Shown piece by piece: positions 33,666 to 42,501 of a stretch of DNA of 64,000 bases (position 1 is its first letter; every line of letters begins with the position of its first letter). The stretch spans positions 1 through 64,000 of the forward strand of contig NZ_JAPMLV010000008.1 in the NCBI RefSeq assembly GCF_026420145.1, given 5' to 3'. The DNA is from Enterobacter pseudoroggenkampii. GTDB lineage: Bacteria; Pseudomonadota; Gammaproteobacteria; Enterobacterales; Enterobacteriaceae. Under the pieces are notes generated by a model. It worked only from the letters and a program-made list of their open reading frames with translations. It had not been told where the DNA came from and made no database searches. A program made the position numbers and the translations under genes.

Positions 33666-35835
33666 ACCGGCGACGCAACAACCTGAGCGCGTTCGCCGTC
33701 ACCAGCACCGTTGCCCCGGTATCCGCCAGTACCGCCAGCCACAGCCCGGTCATGCCAAGCAGCGTGGTAACCAGGAAAATCCCCTTCAACCCCAGCGCGA
33801 TACCGATGTTCTGACGGATATTGGCCCGCGTCGCGCGCGCAAGATCGATCATCTGCGCCAGCCCGGTCAGGCGGTTGTGGGTCAATGCCGCGTCAGCCGT
33901 TTCCAGCGCCACGTCGGTCCCGCTGCCCATCGCAATACCAATGGTGGACGCTTTCATCGCCGGAGCATCGTTAATCCCGTCACCGACCATCGCCAGCGGC
34001 GTCTGAGCGTTCAGCTCCGTTACCGCGCTGACCTTATCCGCAGGCAGCAATCCGGCTTTAAACTCCAGCCCCAGCTCACCGGCAATCGCTGCCGCTGCGC
34101 GAGGGTTATCACCGGTGAGAATCACCCCCTGCACGCCCAGCTGATGCAGCGCCGCCACGGCTTCTTTTGCGTCATCGCGGAGGGTGTCGCGCAGCGCCAG
34201 CATCCCTTTTGCGACGCCGTCCTGCATCACGCTCACAACAGTTTGTCCGGTTTGTTCTAACGCCTCCACCTCTGGAGTAGAAGACTTGCCAGCCGCGACA
34301 ATCAGTACCTTTTTACCGTCAACGGTGGCCTCAATCCCTGACCCGACCAGCGCCCGCTGGGCGGTTGCCGGAGGGATGTTCAGCCCGCGCGACTGCGCTT
34401 CACGCACAATCGCCTGCGCCAGCGGGTGAGTGGAACCCAGCTCAACGGCGGCGGCCAGCGTAAGCAGTTCATCTTCACCGATATCCTGCGGATATACGCC
34501 GGTCACCTGCGGTTTGCCCACGGTCAGCGTACCGGTTTTATCGAACGCGATTTGCTGAACCTGGCTCAGCTGCTCCAGCGCCGCGCCGCCCTTAATCAGC
34601 GCCCCGCGACGCGCCGCCGCAGCCAGCCCGGAGGTAATCGCCGCCGGGGTGGAAATCACCAGCGCGCACGGACAGCCGATCAGCAATAGCGTCAGCCCTT
34701 TATAAATCCAGCCCTCCCACGGCGCGCCAAAGAACAGCGGTGGGACGACGGTAACCAGCAGAGCCACCAGCATAATGGCGGGCGTGTAGATCCGGCTGAA
34801 GCGGTCAATAAAGCGTTCGACCGGCGCGCGGCGCTCTTCGGCCTCTTCAATCAGCTTCAGGATACGGTCGATGGCGCTGTCGCCCGGCTCGGAAAGCACG
34901 GTGAGCTGTACCAGACGGTCGACGCTGGTGGCACCCGCAGGCACTTTTTCACCCGCCTCACGTTCAACCGGAATGGACTCGCCGGTCAGGGCGCTTTCAT
35001 CGAAGCTCGCGGTGGCGGTAAGCAGCGCACCGTCTGCAGGCAAGCGTCCGCCTGCCGCGACTTCAATCACGTCGCCCGGACGAAGGGTCGTGATGGCGAC
35101 CGTTTCACGCGTGCCGTTTACCACGCGCGTGGCGGTTTCCGGCTTCAGCGCCATCAGCGCGCTGACCCCTTTACGCGCCCGGCTCGCTGCCCAGCCCTCA
35201 AGGCGTTCACCGATTAAGAACAGCAGCAGCACCATCGCCGCTTCTGCCGTTGCGCCAATAAACAGCGCCCCGATAGCCGCCACGCTCATCAGCGTTTCGA
35301 TGGCAAACCAGCTGCCGCTTTTCATCAGGCGCAGCGCCTGACGGGCAATCGGGAACAGCCCGACCAGCGTGGTGGCGATAAACGCCAGGTTGCCGAACGG
35401 GTGGTTGAACTGTTCCAGCCCCCAGCTCAGGGCCATCATGATGATGAGGGTAATGAGCGGCAGGTTTTCTTGCAGGGAAGAGGCTTTTTCAGCGGGCGCC
35501 GTTTCGCTACGAAGGGTATAGCCCGCCTTGCTGACGGCGGCTTCCACCTGTTTGCTGACGTCGTTATCGGCGCTAACCAGCAGCTTTTCCGTGGCGAACA
35601 GCACCTGAACGTGACTCACGCCCGGCACTTGTTTGACGGCGTTTTCCACTTTGCGCGCACAGGCGGCGCAGTCCATGCCGTTAACGACCCAGCTGTAGCG
35701 GTTGCCGCTTTTAGGCAGCATTTCAGTTTGCGTTTCGCACACGCCTTCGCAGCAGCAGTCGTCTTTAGGCGGAACCGGACTGAGCTTAATTGCCGAGAAT
35801 TGTGGAACTTTTTTAGATGTTTCTGGAGTCGACAT
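33664..35835 (-). CDS. zntA: Zn/Cd/Pb-exporting P1B-type ATPase
   Basis: Pumps Zn(II), Cd(II) and Pb(II) out of the cytoplasm. 723 residues from ATG 35835 (MSTPETSKK) after CGGAG. An N-terminal metal domain has a Cys cluster (CCCEGVC, 27-33) and GMDCAAC (53-59). Then come the actuator loop TGES (284-287), the transmembrane CPC metal site (388-390), the phosphorylation motif DKTGT (432-436) and hinge GDGINDAP. Slightly shorter than E. coli (732) owing to changes in the nucleotide-binding domain. Controlled by a classic ZntR promoter just upstream. Confidence 0.97.
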   Translation of the reverse strand: MSTPETSKKVPQFSAIKLSPVPPKDDCCCEGVCETQTEMLPKSGNRYSWVVNGMDCAACARKVENAVKQVPGVSHVQVLFATEKLLVSADNDVSKQVEAAVSKAGYTLRSETAPAEKASSLQENLPLITLIIMMALSWGLEQFNHPFGNLAFIATTLVGLFPIARQALRLMKSGSWFAIETLMSVAAIGALFIGATAEAAMVLLLFLIGERLEGWAASRARKGVSALMALKPETATRVVNGTRETVAITTLRPGDVIEVAAGGRLPADGALLTATASFDESALTGESIPVEREAGEKVPAGATSVDRLVQLTVLSEPGDSAIDRILKLIEEAEERRAPVERFIDRFSRIYTPAIMLVALLVTVVPPLFFGAPWEGWIYKGLTLLLIGCPCALVISTPAAITSGLAAAARRGALIKGGAALEQLSQVQQIAFDKTGTLTVGKPQVTGVYPQDIGEDELLTLAAAVELGSTHPLAQAIVREAQSRGLNIPPATAQRALVGSGIEATVDGKKVLIVAAGKSSTPEVEALEQTGQTVVSVMQDGVAKGMLALRDTLRDDAKEAVAALHQLGVQGVILTGDNPRAAAAIAGELGLEFKAGLLPADKVSAVTELNAQTPLAMVGDGINDAPAMKASTIGIAMGSGTDVALETADAALTHNRLTGLAQMIDLARATRANIRQNIGIALGLKGIFLVTTLLGMTGLWLAVLADTGATVLVTANALRLLRRR

Positions 35836-35872
35836 GGCAGTCTCCGGTAATGATAATTTTCTCATTAACCGC

Positions 35873-35904
35873 AGCATACACTCTGGAGTCGACTCCAGAG
35901 TCAA
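35873..35904 (-). promoter_or_regulatory. ZntR-controlled zntA promoter
   Basis: On the minus strand, TTGACT (35904-35899), a 20-bp spacer and TATGCT (35878-35873). The over-long spacer is typical of MerR-family activation. The spacer holds a perfect 22-bp palindrome (35880-35901) with half-site ACTCTGGAGTC, the same as the known E. coli zntA operator. Confidence 0.92.
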
Positions 35905-35911
35905 GACTTAT

Positions 35912-36538
35912 TTAAATATACAGCGAACGCACGATCAGGAAGTGCCCGGCAAAGTAGCAGGCGGCGGCAATCGCGTTATCCGCACGGAAGCGGCGACGAT
36001 AGTGGCTGCCCAGCCAGACGACATTCCCGATCAGCAGCAGCGCGGCACCGAAGAACGCGGACATCGCCGGAGCGGTCGGACGGAAGAACCACAGCTCGCC
36101 CGCCAGCCACACCATTACCAGGGTCATGGCGATAAACGTGCAGACCGGCAAACGCATCTCTTCCAGACGTGACCAGATCACCGCAATCAGCAGCGCGCCA
36201 ATCACCAGCAGCACCAACGGCAGCGGCCAGAAGAAGGAGAGCGTCATCTGGCTGGCAAAGTAGATGGTATACAGCAGATGCGACAGGAAGAACGCCCCAA
36301 CGGCGTACAGCAGGCGCTGGCGCGGCAGCAGGGTTAAGGCATCGCCAATGAGGGAGGCGCACAGCCCGGCGAGCACCAGATAGCTGACGGCGTTGAACAT
36401 CGGCGCTTGCCAGGCCAGCAGCAGCAGGAGCAACAGCGTGACCGGTTTAAACAACCAGCGCTGCCAGGTGGGACCGCGGTACGACGCATCGACATAAAGC
36501 CATGCGGAAAAACAGACAGCGATAAATGACCAAAGCAT
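35912..36538 (-). CDS. yhhN: TMEM86/YhhN-family membrane protein
   Basis: 208-residue inner-membrane protein with about eight hydrophobic segments, collinear with E. coli YhhN. The family includes eukaryotic lysoplasmalogenases (TMEM86B); the bacterial function is not established. ATG at 36538 follows GGGAG. It lies directly upstream of zntA on the same strand, but the ZntR promoter between them gives zntA its own control. Confidence 0.93.
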   Translation of the reverse strand: MLWSFIAVCFSAWLYVDASYRGPTWQRWLFKPVTLLLLLLLAWQAPMFNAVSYLVLAGLCASLIGDALTLLPRQRLLYAVGAFFLSHLLYTIYFASQMTLSFFWPLPLVLLVIGALLIAVIWSRLEEMRLPVCTFIAMTLVMVWLAGELWFFRPTAPAMSAFFGAALLLIGNVVWLGSHYRRRFRADNAIAAACYFAGHFLIVRSLYI

Positions 36539-36667
36539 ATTAACTCCCTGTATCTGTTAAGTCTGAATAATCAGTTTCTGATCCAGTGTAGTGACGCGGG
36601 CGGGCGTTTGGCAATGGCGGGGAAGGCAGGGTATCCTGAATTCCGCATAATCTGATGGGATTGTAGA

Positions 36668-37024
36668 ATGAGCAAGATGCCGCTGTTTTTCATTATCGTG
36701 GTGGCGATTATCGTCATTGCCGCCTCGTTCCGCTTCGTACAGCAGCGCCGCGAGAAGGCGGATAACGATGCCGCACCCCTGATGCAAAAGCGCGTGGTGG
36801 TGACCAACAAACGCGAGAAACCGCTCAATGACCGCCGCTCACGCCAGCAGCAGGTGACGCCTGCGGGCACAACAATGCGCTATGAAGCGAGCTTTAAGCC
36901 GGAAACGGGCGGCCTGGAGATGACCTTCCGCCTGGAGGCGCAGCAGTACCATCAGCTGACAGTGGGAGAGAAAGGAACGCTGAGCTACAAAGGGTCGCGA
37001 TTTGAAGGGTTCAGTACGGAATAA
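36668..37024 (+). CDS. yhhM: DUF2500 protein YhhM
   Basis: 118 residues with one N-terminal membrane anchor (about 4-22, PLFFIIVVAIIVIAASF), then a basic linker and a small beta-rich domain (MRYEASFKPETGGLEMTFRL). Collinear with E. coli YhhM; function unknown. Flanked by divergent yhhN and by a CCCTCTCCC repeat and convergent yhhL. Confidence 0.92.
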   Translation: MSKMPLFFIIVVAIIVIAASFRFVQQRREKADNDAAPLMQKRVVVTNKREKPLNDRRSRQQQVTPAGTTMRYEASFKPETGGLEMTFRLEAQQYHQLTVGEKGTLSYKGSRFEGFSTE

Positions 37025-37037
37025 TGCACGAACGGTT

Positions 37038-37076
37038 CCCTCTCCCTGTGGGAGAGGGGTAGGGTGAGGGCATCAG
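37038..37076. repeat. CCCTCTCCC palindromic repeat, copy 3
   Basis: CCCTCTCCCTGTGGGAGAGGG then GTAGGGTGAGGGCATCAG, in the short gap between convergent yhhM and yhhL. Confidence 0.88.
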
Positions 37077-37084
37077 CCCGCACC

Positions 37085-37366
37085 TTATTTCTTCGCCTGC
37101 GCCTTAAATTTCTTCATCCACACCAGCAGCTCAAATACGCCGAAGATAAACACGCGCAGCTGCTGCCAGCCCGTCATCTGCGGGCCGTCTTTCGGCAGGC
37201 CGTTTTTCAGCATCACCATCTGCAGGGCGTGCATAAACGACGTGAAAATCAGCGCGACGTTAACGAAAATGTTCATCGGGCGCGGGAACGGGTGCACCAG
37301 ATTCAGAATCAAAAACGCCCAGACGCCCAGCATCAGCAAACGTCCCAGATTAATCAGTACCGGCAT
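37085..37366 (-). CDS. yhhL: DUF1145 protein YhhL
   Basis: 93-residue protein with two or three hydrophobic segments and a basic tail (KKFKAQAKK), matching E. coli YhhL; function unknown. I place the start at 37366 (MPVLINLGRL), which has a strong AAGGAGGA site. The frame runs 40 codons further up, but that part lies inside rsmD. It overlaps the rsmD end by 17 bases, so it is coupled to rsmD. Confidence 0.92.
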   Translation of the reverse strand: MPVLINLGRLLMLGVWAFLILNLVHPFPRPMNIFVNVALIFTSFMHALQMVMLKNGLPKDGPQMTGWQQLRVFIFGVFELLVWMKKFKAQAKK

Positions 37367-37952
37367 CGGATCCTCCTTGTGCCTGACGGTGATACAGACG
37401 ATAAGCAACCTGACCCGCGACTTTTTCACGGTGCAGATCCCAGTGAGCGGGAACCGGCGGTAAACCGTTTTCCACTTCGCTTTCAACGTAAATTAGCGCG
37501 TCATCCGCCAGCCAGCCGTTTTGCTCCAGCAGGGATAGCGTCTCCTCCAGCAGCGCCTTACGGAACGGCGGGTCGACAAACACCACGTTATGCGGCGTGC
37601 CTTTCTGCGCAAGAAAACTCAGCGTGTTGGTGTTCACGACTTTGGCGTTGCCCGCCTTCAGCGTCGCCAGATTTTGCTGCAGCGTCTGCGCTACGCCGCG
37701 CTCCATCTCCAGCAGCGTGGCGCTGGCGGCATAGCGCGACAGCGCTTCCAGACCGAGCGCGCCGCTTCCGGCGAAGCAGTCCAGGCAGTGGGCGTCTACC
37801 ATTGACGGGGCCAGCCAGTTAAACAGCGTCTCGCGCACGCGGTCGGTAGTAGGGCGTAAACCGGGGCTGTCCGGCACCGGTAATTTCCGGCCTCGCCACT
37901 GACCGCCGATAATACGAATTTGACCGGCCGGGGCGCGGTTGGGTTTCTTCAT
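37350..37952 (-). CDS. rsmD: 16S rRNA (guanine966-N2)-methyltransferase
   Basis: Methylates G966 of 16S rRNA using SAM. 200 residues (E. coli 198). SAM-binding motif I DCFAGSGALGLEALS (58-72) and the catalytic motif DPPF (127-130) are clear. Divergent from ftsY, with about 127 bases between, the same arrangement as in E. coli. Upstream gene of an rsmD-yhhL unit. Confidence 0.97.
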   Translation of the reverse strand: MKKPNRAPAGQIRIIGGQWRGRKLPVPDSPGLRPTTDRVRETLFNWLAPSMVDAHCLDCFAGSGALGLEALSRYAASATLLEMERGVAQTLQQNLATLKAGNAKVVNTNTLSFLAQKGTPHNVVFVDPPFRKALLEETLSLLEQNGWLADDALIYVESEVENGLPPVPAHWDLHREKVAGQVAYRLYHRQAQGGSDAGTD

Positions 37953-38079
37953 CTCAGGAAAGCTCTGTTAACAATTGGCCTGCGATTGCGGGCGGTGATG
38001 TCAATTAAGTAAAGTGTTAGACTATTTCATCATTTTTTTAGCTTCCATGTATATAGCGCCGCGAGGAGTGTAGTCGCAG

Positions 38080-39540
38080 ATGGCAAAACAAAAAAAACGT
38101 GGCTTCTTTTCCTGGCTGGGCTTCGGTGAAAAAGAGCAAGAAACAGAACAGAAAACCGAAGAGCAACAAGCCGTTGAAGAGCAGTCACCGCCTGAAACGC
38201 CTGTAGAAACCGCCGCGGTAGTCGACGCGGAAGAAACGGCGCACAGCAAAGAAGAGGTTGAATCCTTTGCAGAAGAGGTGGTTGAGGTCACGGAACAGGT
38301 TCAGGAGAGCGAGAAGCCAGAACCGGTTGTCGTTGATGACATTACCGAAGCGCCGCAGGCCGTTATCGAGCATGAAGAGCTGCCGCTGCCGGAAGAGGTG
38401 AAAGCCGAAGAGGTGTCTGCCGAAGAGTGGCAGGCCGAAGCGGAAACCGTTGAAATCGTTGAGGCGGTGGAAGAAGAAGCGGCGCTCGAGCCAGAACTGA
38501 CCGACGAAGAGCTTGAAGCCCAGGCGCTGGCGGCGGAAGCCGCTGAAGAAGCGGTCATCGTGGTGCCGGTGGAAGAAGAACCGGAAGAAGAGATCGTTCA
38601 GGAGCAGGAAAAACCGACCAAAGAAGGTTTCTTCGCCCGCCTGAAGCGCAGCCTGCTCAAAACCAAAGAAAACTTAGGTTCCGGATTTATCAGTCTGTTC
38701 CGCGGCAAGAAGATCGACGACGATCTCTTTGAAGAGCTGGAAGAACAGCTGCTGATTGCGGACGTCGGCGTGGAAACCACCCGTAAGATCATCGCCAATC
38801 TGACCGAAGGGGCGAGCCGCAAACAGCTGCGCGACGCCGAAGCGCTGTACGGCCTGCTGAAAGACGAGATGGGTGAAATTCTCGCAAAAGTTGACGAACC
38901 GCTTAATATTGAAGGCAAAACGCCATTTGTTATTCTGATGGTCGGCGTGAACGGCGTGGGTAAAACCACCACCATCGGCAAGCTGGCGCGTCAGTTCGAG
39001 CAGCAGGGCAAATCGGTGATGCTGGCGGCGGGCGACACCTTCCGTGCGGCGGCGGTTGAGCAGCTGCAGGTTTGGGGTCAGCGCAACAACATTCCGGTGA
39101 TTGCCCAGCATACCGGCGCGGATTCCGCGTCCGTGATCTTCGACGCCATTCAGGCGGCGAAGGCGCGCAACGTGGACGTGCTGATTGCCGATACCGCAGG
39201 GCGTTTGCAGAACAAATCGCACCTGATGGAAGAGTTGAAGAAAATCGTTCGCGTCATGAAGAAGCTGGACGAAGACGCACCGCATGAAATTATGCTGACC
39301 ATTGACGCCAGCACCGGACAGAACGCCATCAGTCAGGCGAAGCTGTTCACTGAAGCGGTAGGACTGACGGGGATCGCGCTGACCAAGCTGGACGGCACCG
39401 CGAAAGGCGGGGTGATCTTCTCCGTGGCCGACCAGTTCGGCATTCCTATCCGTTACATCGGTGTGGGCGAGCGTATTGAGGATTTGCGTCCGTTTAAGGC
39501 GGACGACTTTATTGAGGCATTATTTGCCCGAGAGGACTAA
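38080..39540 (+). CDS. ftsY: Signal recognition particle receptor FtsY
   Basis: GTPase receptor that docks SRP-ribosome complexes at the membrane and SecYEG. 486 residues (E. coli 497). An acidic A domain (about 20-180, dominated by Glu) precedes the NG domain: N helices about 185-275, G1 GVNGVGKTT (289-297), DTAGR (371-375), TKLDGTAKGG. The basic N-terminus MAKQKKRGFFSWLGF is a membrane-binding helix. First gene of ftsYEX, two bases before ftsE. ATG after GAGGAGTGTAGTCGCAG. Confidence 0.98.
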   Translation: MAKQKKRGFFSWLGFGEKEQETEQKTEEQQAVEEQSPPETPVETAAVVDAEETAHSKEEVESFAEEVVEVTEQVQESEKPEPVVVDDITEAPQAVIEHEELPLPEEVKAEEVSAEEWQAEAETVEIVEAVEEEAALEPELTDEELEAQALAAEAAEEAVIVVPVEEEPEEEIVQEQEKPTKEGFFARLKRSLLKTKENLGSGFISLFRGKKIDDDLFEELEEQLLIADVGVETTRKIIANLTEGASRKQLRDAEALYGLLKDEMGEILAKVDEPLNIEGKTPFVILMVGVNGVGKTTTIGKLARQFEQQGKSVMLAAGDTFRAAAVEQLQVWGQRNNIPVIAQHTGADSASVIFDAIQAAKARNVDVLIADTAGRLQNKSHLMEELKKIVRVMKKLDEDAPHEIMLTIDASTGQNAISQAKLFTEAVGLTGIALTKLDGTAKGGVIFSVADQFGIPIRYIGVGERIEDLRPFKADDFIEALFARED

Positions 39541-39542
39541 CA

Positions 39543-40214
39543 ATGATTCGCTTTGAACACGTCAGCAAGGCCTATCTCGGTGGGAGACAAGCGCTGCAGG
39601 GGGTGACATTCCACCTGCAGCCGGGCGAGATGGCATTCCTGACCGGCCATTCCGGCGCGGGGAAAAGTACCCTGCTCAAGCTTATCTGTGGGATCGAGCG
39701 GCCAAGCGCCGGGAAAATCTTTTTCGGCGGGCATGAGATCAGCCGCCTGAAAAACCGCGAAGTGCCGTTCCTGCGTCGTCAGATCGGCATGATTTTCCAG
39801 GATCACCACCTGCTGATGGATCGCACCGTTTTCGATAACGTGGCCATTCCGCTGATTATTGCCGGCGCCAGCTATGACGATATCCGCCGTCGCGTCTCTG
39901 CGGCGCTGGATAAGGTCGGGCTGCTGGACAAAGCGAAGAACTTCCCGATCCAGCTCTCCGGCGGTGAACAGCAGCGCGTGGGCATCGCCCGCGCGGTGGT
40001 GAACAAGCCTGCCGTGCTGCTGGCGGATGAACCGACCGGTAACCTGGACGATGCCCTTTCAGAAGGGATTTTGCGTCTGTTTGAGGAATTCAACCGCGTA
40101 GGGGTCACCGTATTGATGGCGACGCACGATATCGGGCTCATTTCCCGTCGTTCGTACCGCATGCTGACCCTGAGCGACGGGCATTTGCACGGAGGCCACG
40201 GTGAACAAGCGTGA
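39543..40214 (+). CDS. ftsE: Cell-division ATPase FtsE
   Basis: 223-residue ABC ATPase that with FtsX regulates amidase activation (via EnvC) at the septum. Walker [10 protein letters not shown] (35-43), signature LSGGEQQRV, Walker B LLADEP. SD GAGGAC overlaps the ftsY stop. The 3' end overlaps ftsX by 14 bases. Confidence 0.98.
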   Translation: MIRFEHVSKAYLGGRQALQGVTFHLQPGEMAFLTGHSGAGKSTLLKLICGIERPSAGKIFFGGHEISRLKNREVPFLRRQIGMIFQDHHLLMDRTVFDNVAIPLIIAGASYDDIRRRVSAALDKVGLLDKAKNFPIQLSGGEQQRVGIARAVVNKPAVLLADEPTGNLDDALSEGILRLFEEFNRVGVTVLMATHDIGLISRRSYRMLTLSDGHLHGGHGEQA

Positions 40215-41256
40215 TGCAATAAACCAGATTCGGCAGTTCGGGAACCGGTTTGACCGTTTCCGTAAGCCGCAGGGCGGTGGTGACGGCAATCGTAATGCGC
40301 CGAAGCGCCAGAAGGCCGCGACAAAACCGGCCTCCCGTAAAACCAACGTGTTTAACGAACAGGTACGCTACGCTTTCCACGGCGCGCTGCAGGACCTGAA
40401 AAGCAAACCGCTGGCGACGTTCCTGACGGTGATGGTGATTGCCATCTCCCTGACGCTGCCAAGCGTCTGCTATATGGTCTATAAAAACGTCAACCAGGCG
40501 GCTTCACAGTATTATCCGTCCCCGCAGATCACGGTCTATCTGGATAAAGCGCTCGACGATAACGCCGCTGCGCAGGTGGTTGGGCAAATCCAGGCCGAGC
40601 AGGGCGTGGAGAAGGTCAACTATCTCTCACGTGAAGACGCGCTGGGCGAGTTCCGTAACTGGTCTGGCTTTGGCGGCGCGCTGGATATGCTCGAAGAGAA
40701 CCCGCTGCCCGCCGTGGCGGTGGTGATCCCGAAGCTGGATTTCCAGGGGACCGATTCGCTTAACACCCTGCGCGATCGCATCACGCGCATTAAGGGCATT
40801 GATGAAGTGCGCATGGATGACAGCTGGTTTGCGCGTCTCTCAGCCCTGACCGGGCTGGTCGGACGCGTCGCGGCGATGATTGGCGTGCTGATGGTGGCGG
40901 CGGTCTTCCTCGTCATTGGTAACAGCGTACGCCTGAGCATCTTTGCCCGTCGCGATACCATCAACGTGCAGAAACTGATTGGTGCGACGGATGGCTTCAT
41001 CCTCCGACCGTTCCTTTACGGTGGCGCACTGCTCGGTTTTTCCGGCGCATTTCTTTCACTGATATTGTCAGAAATTTTGGTGATGCGGCTTTCATCTGCC
41101 GTGACTGAAGTGGCGCAGGTTTTCGGAACGAAGTTTAATATCAGCGGCTTAGGTTTCGATGAGTGCCTGTTACTGCTGCTGGTGTGCTCGATGATTGGGT
41201 GGGTGGCAGCCTGGCTGGCAACCGTTCAACATTTACGTCACTTTACTCCCGACTAA
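40201..41256 (+). CDS. ftsX: Cell-division membrane protein FtsX
   Basis: 351 residues (E. coli 352). A cytoplasmic basic N-tail, first membrane segment near residue 75, a periplasmic domain (about 97-220) that binds EnvC, and three more membrane segments. GTG start at 40201 inside ftsE, with SD CACGGAGG. Last gene of ftsYEX. Confidence 0.98.
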   Translation: MNKRDAINQIRQFGNRFDRFRKPQGGGDGNRNAPKRQKAATKPASRKTNVFNEQVRYAFHGALQDLKSKPLATFLTVMVIAISLTLPSVCYMVYKNVNQAASQYYPSPQITVYLDKALDDNAAAQVVGQIQAEQGVEKVNYLSREDALGEFRNWSGFGGALDMLEENPLPAVAVVIPKLDFQGTDSLNTLRDRITRIKGIDEVRMDDSWFARLSALTGLVGRVAAMIGVLMVAAVFLVIGNSVRLSIFARRDTINVQKLIGATDGFILRPFLYGGALLGFSGAFLSLILSEILVMRLSSAVTEVAQVFGTKFNISGLGFDECLLLLLVCSMIGWVAAWLATVQHLRHFTPD

Positions 41257-41267
41257 TAAAAGCGTGA

Positions 41268-41310
41268 TATAATCTTTCCCTGCACCGAGATGTTCGCTCT
41301 GCAGGGAAAG
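41268..41310 (+). promoter_or_regulatory. rpoH upstream promoter and inverted repeat
   Basis: An extended -10 (TGATATAAT, with TATAAT at 41268-41273) just after ftsX is a likely rpoH P1. The perfect 11-bp inverted repeat CTTTCCCTGCA / TGCAGGGAAAG (41274-41284 and 41300-41310) follows immediately. It has no T-run, so it could be an ftsX mRNA-end structure or part of the rpoH leader. Confidence 0.5.
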
Positions 41311-41383
41311 CGTCCCTGTTGTCTCTTCCCCTGTTATCATCTCCATGTCACATTTTGTGCGTAATTTATTCACCGTTGCGCCT

Positions 41384-41414
41384 GGAACTTGTGGATAAAA
41401 TCACTGTCTGATAA
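41384..41414 (+). promoter_or_regulatory. rpoH sigma-E promoter with DnaA box
   Basis: GGAACTT (41384-41390), 16-bp spacer, TCTGATAA (41407-41414) is a near-consensus sigma-E promoter, corresponding to E. coli rpoH P3. TGTGGATAA (41390-41398), a consensus DnaA box on the complement, overlaps its spacer; DnaA control of rpoH is known in E. coli. Confidence 0.8.
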
Positions 41415-41507
41415 AAGAGTGAATGCTAATCTCGTTGCTCAAACGCTTTGGCATGGTTGTTGCCTGACGGGGACGACCTGGACCAGAAGAAACATTGAGA
41501 GGAATGA

Positions 41508-42365
41508 ATGACCAAAGAAATGCAAACTTTAGCTTTAGCCCCTGTTGGTAACCTGGAATCTTATATCCGGGCTGCGAACACCTGGCCGATGTTAACGGCC
41601 GAGGAAGAAAAGGAGCTTGCTGAAAAGCTGCATTACCAGGGCGATCTGGAAGCAGCTAAGACGCTGATCCTGTCTCACCTGCGCTTTGTTGTTCACGTTG
41701 CTCGTAATTATGCGGGCTACGGCCTGCCGCAGGCGGACTTGATTCAGGAAGGTAACATCGGTCTGATGAAGGCTGTACGTCGCTTTAACCCGGAAGTGGG
41801 TGTGCGACTGGTCTCCTTCGCCGTGCACTGGATCAAAGCAGAAATTCACGAATACGTGCTGCGCAACTGGCGTATCGTGAAAGTCGCCACGACAAAAGCG
41901 CAGCGCAAACTGTTCTTTAACCTGCGTAAAACCAAGCAGCGTCTGGGCTGGTTCAATCAGGATGAAGTGGAAATGGTGGCGCGCGAGCTGGGCGTAACCA
42001 GCAAAGACGTGCGTGAGATGGAATCCCGTATGGCCGCGCAGGACATGACCTTTGATATGTCCTCCGACGACGACGCCTCTGACAGCCAGCCAATGGCACC
42101 GGTTCTGTATCTGCAGGATAAAACCTCTAACTTTGCTGATGGCATCGAAGAGGATAACTGGGAAGATCAGGCCGCGAACAAGCTGACCCATGCGATGGAA
42201 GGCCTCGACGAACGTAGCCAGGATATTATCCGCGCCCGCTGGCTGGACGAAGACAACAAGTCCACGCTGCAGGAGCTGGCCGACCGCTACGGCGTTTCTG
42301 CGGAACGTGTCCGTCAGCTTGAAAAGAACGCCATGAAAAAACTTCGCGCCGCTATCGAAGCGTAA
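41508..42365 (+). CDS. rpoH: Heat-shock sigma factor sigma-32
   Basis: 285 residues (E. coli 284). Sigma region 2 (about 50-125, with [24 protein letters not shown]), the RpoH box QRKLFFNLR (132-140), and region 4 with the helix-turn-helix [23 protein letters not shown] near the C-terminus. ATG after TTGAGAGGA. In E. coli the 5' coding region folds into a thermosensor controlling translation; the first 200 bases are collinear enough for the same to be likely, but I did not fold them. Confidence 0.98.
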   Translation: MTKEMQTLALAPVGNLESYIRAANTWPMLTAEEEKELAEKLHYQGDLEAAKTLILSHLRFVVHVARNYAGYGLPQADLIQEGNIGLMKAVRRFNPEVGVRLVSFAVHWIKAEIHEYVLRNWRIVKVATTKAQRKLFFNLRKTKQRLGWFNQDEVEMVARELGVTSKDVREMESRMAAQDMTFDMSSDDDASDSQPMAPVLYLQDKTSNFADGIEEDNWEDQAANKLTHAMEGLDERSQDIIRARWLDEDNKSTLQELADRYGVSAERVRQLEKNAMKKLRAAIEA

Positions 42366-42387
42366 TTTCTGCGAAGTATGACGAGAG

Positions 42388-42421
42388 CCCCTGGATGTGA
42401 ATCCGGGGGTTTTGTTTTTTT
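42388..42421 (+). terminator. rpoH terminator
   Basis: CCCCTGGAT, GTGA loop, ATCCGGGGG (one mismatch excluded), then TTTTGTTTTTTT. Confidence 0.9.
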
Positions 42422-42501
42422 AGCGCCCGCTCTGGCGAATTCCCTCCCCCTGGCAAACACTTACTGATGCGCTAAGCAGGCGACTTTCTCAGGGGGACAG
42501 G

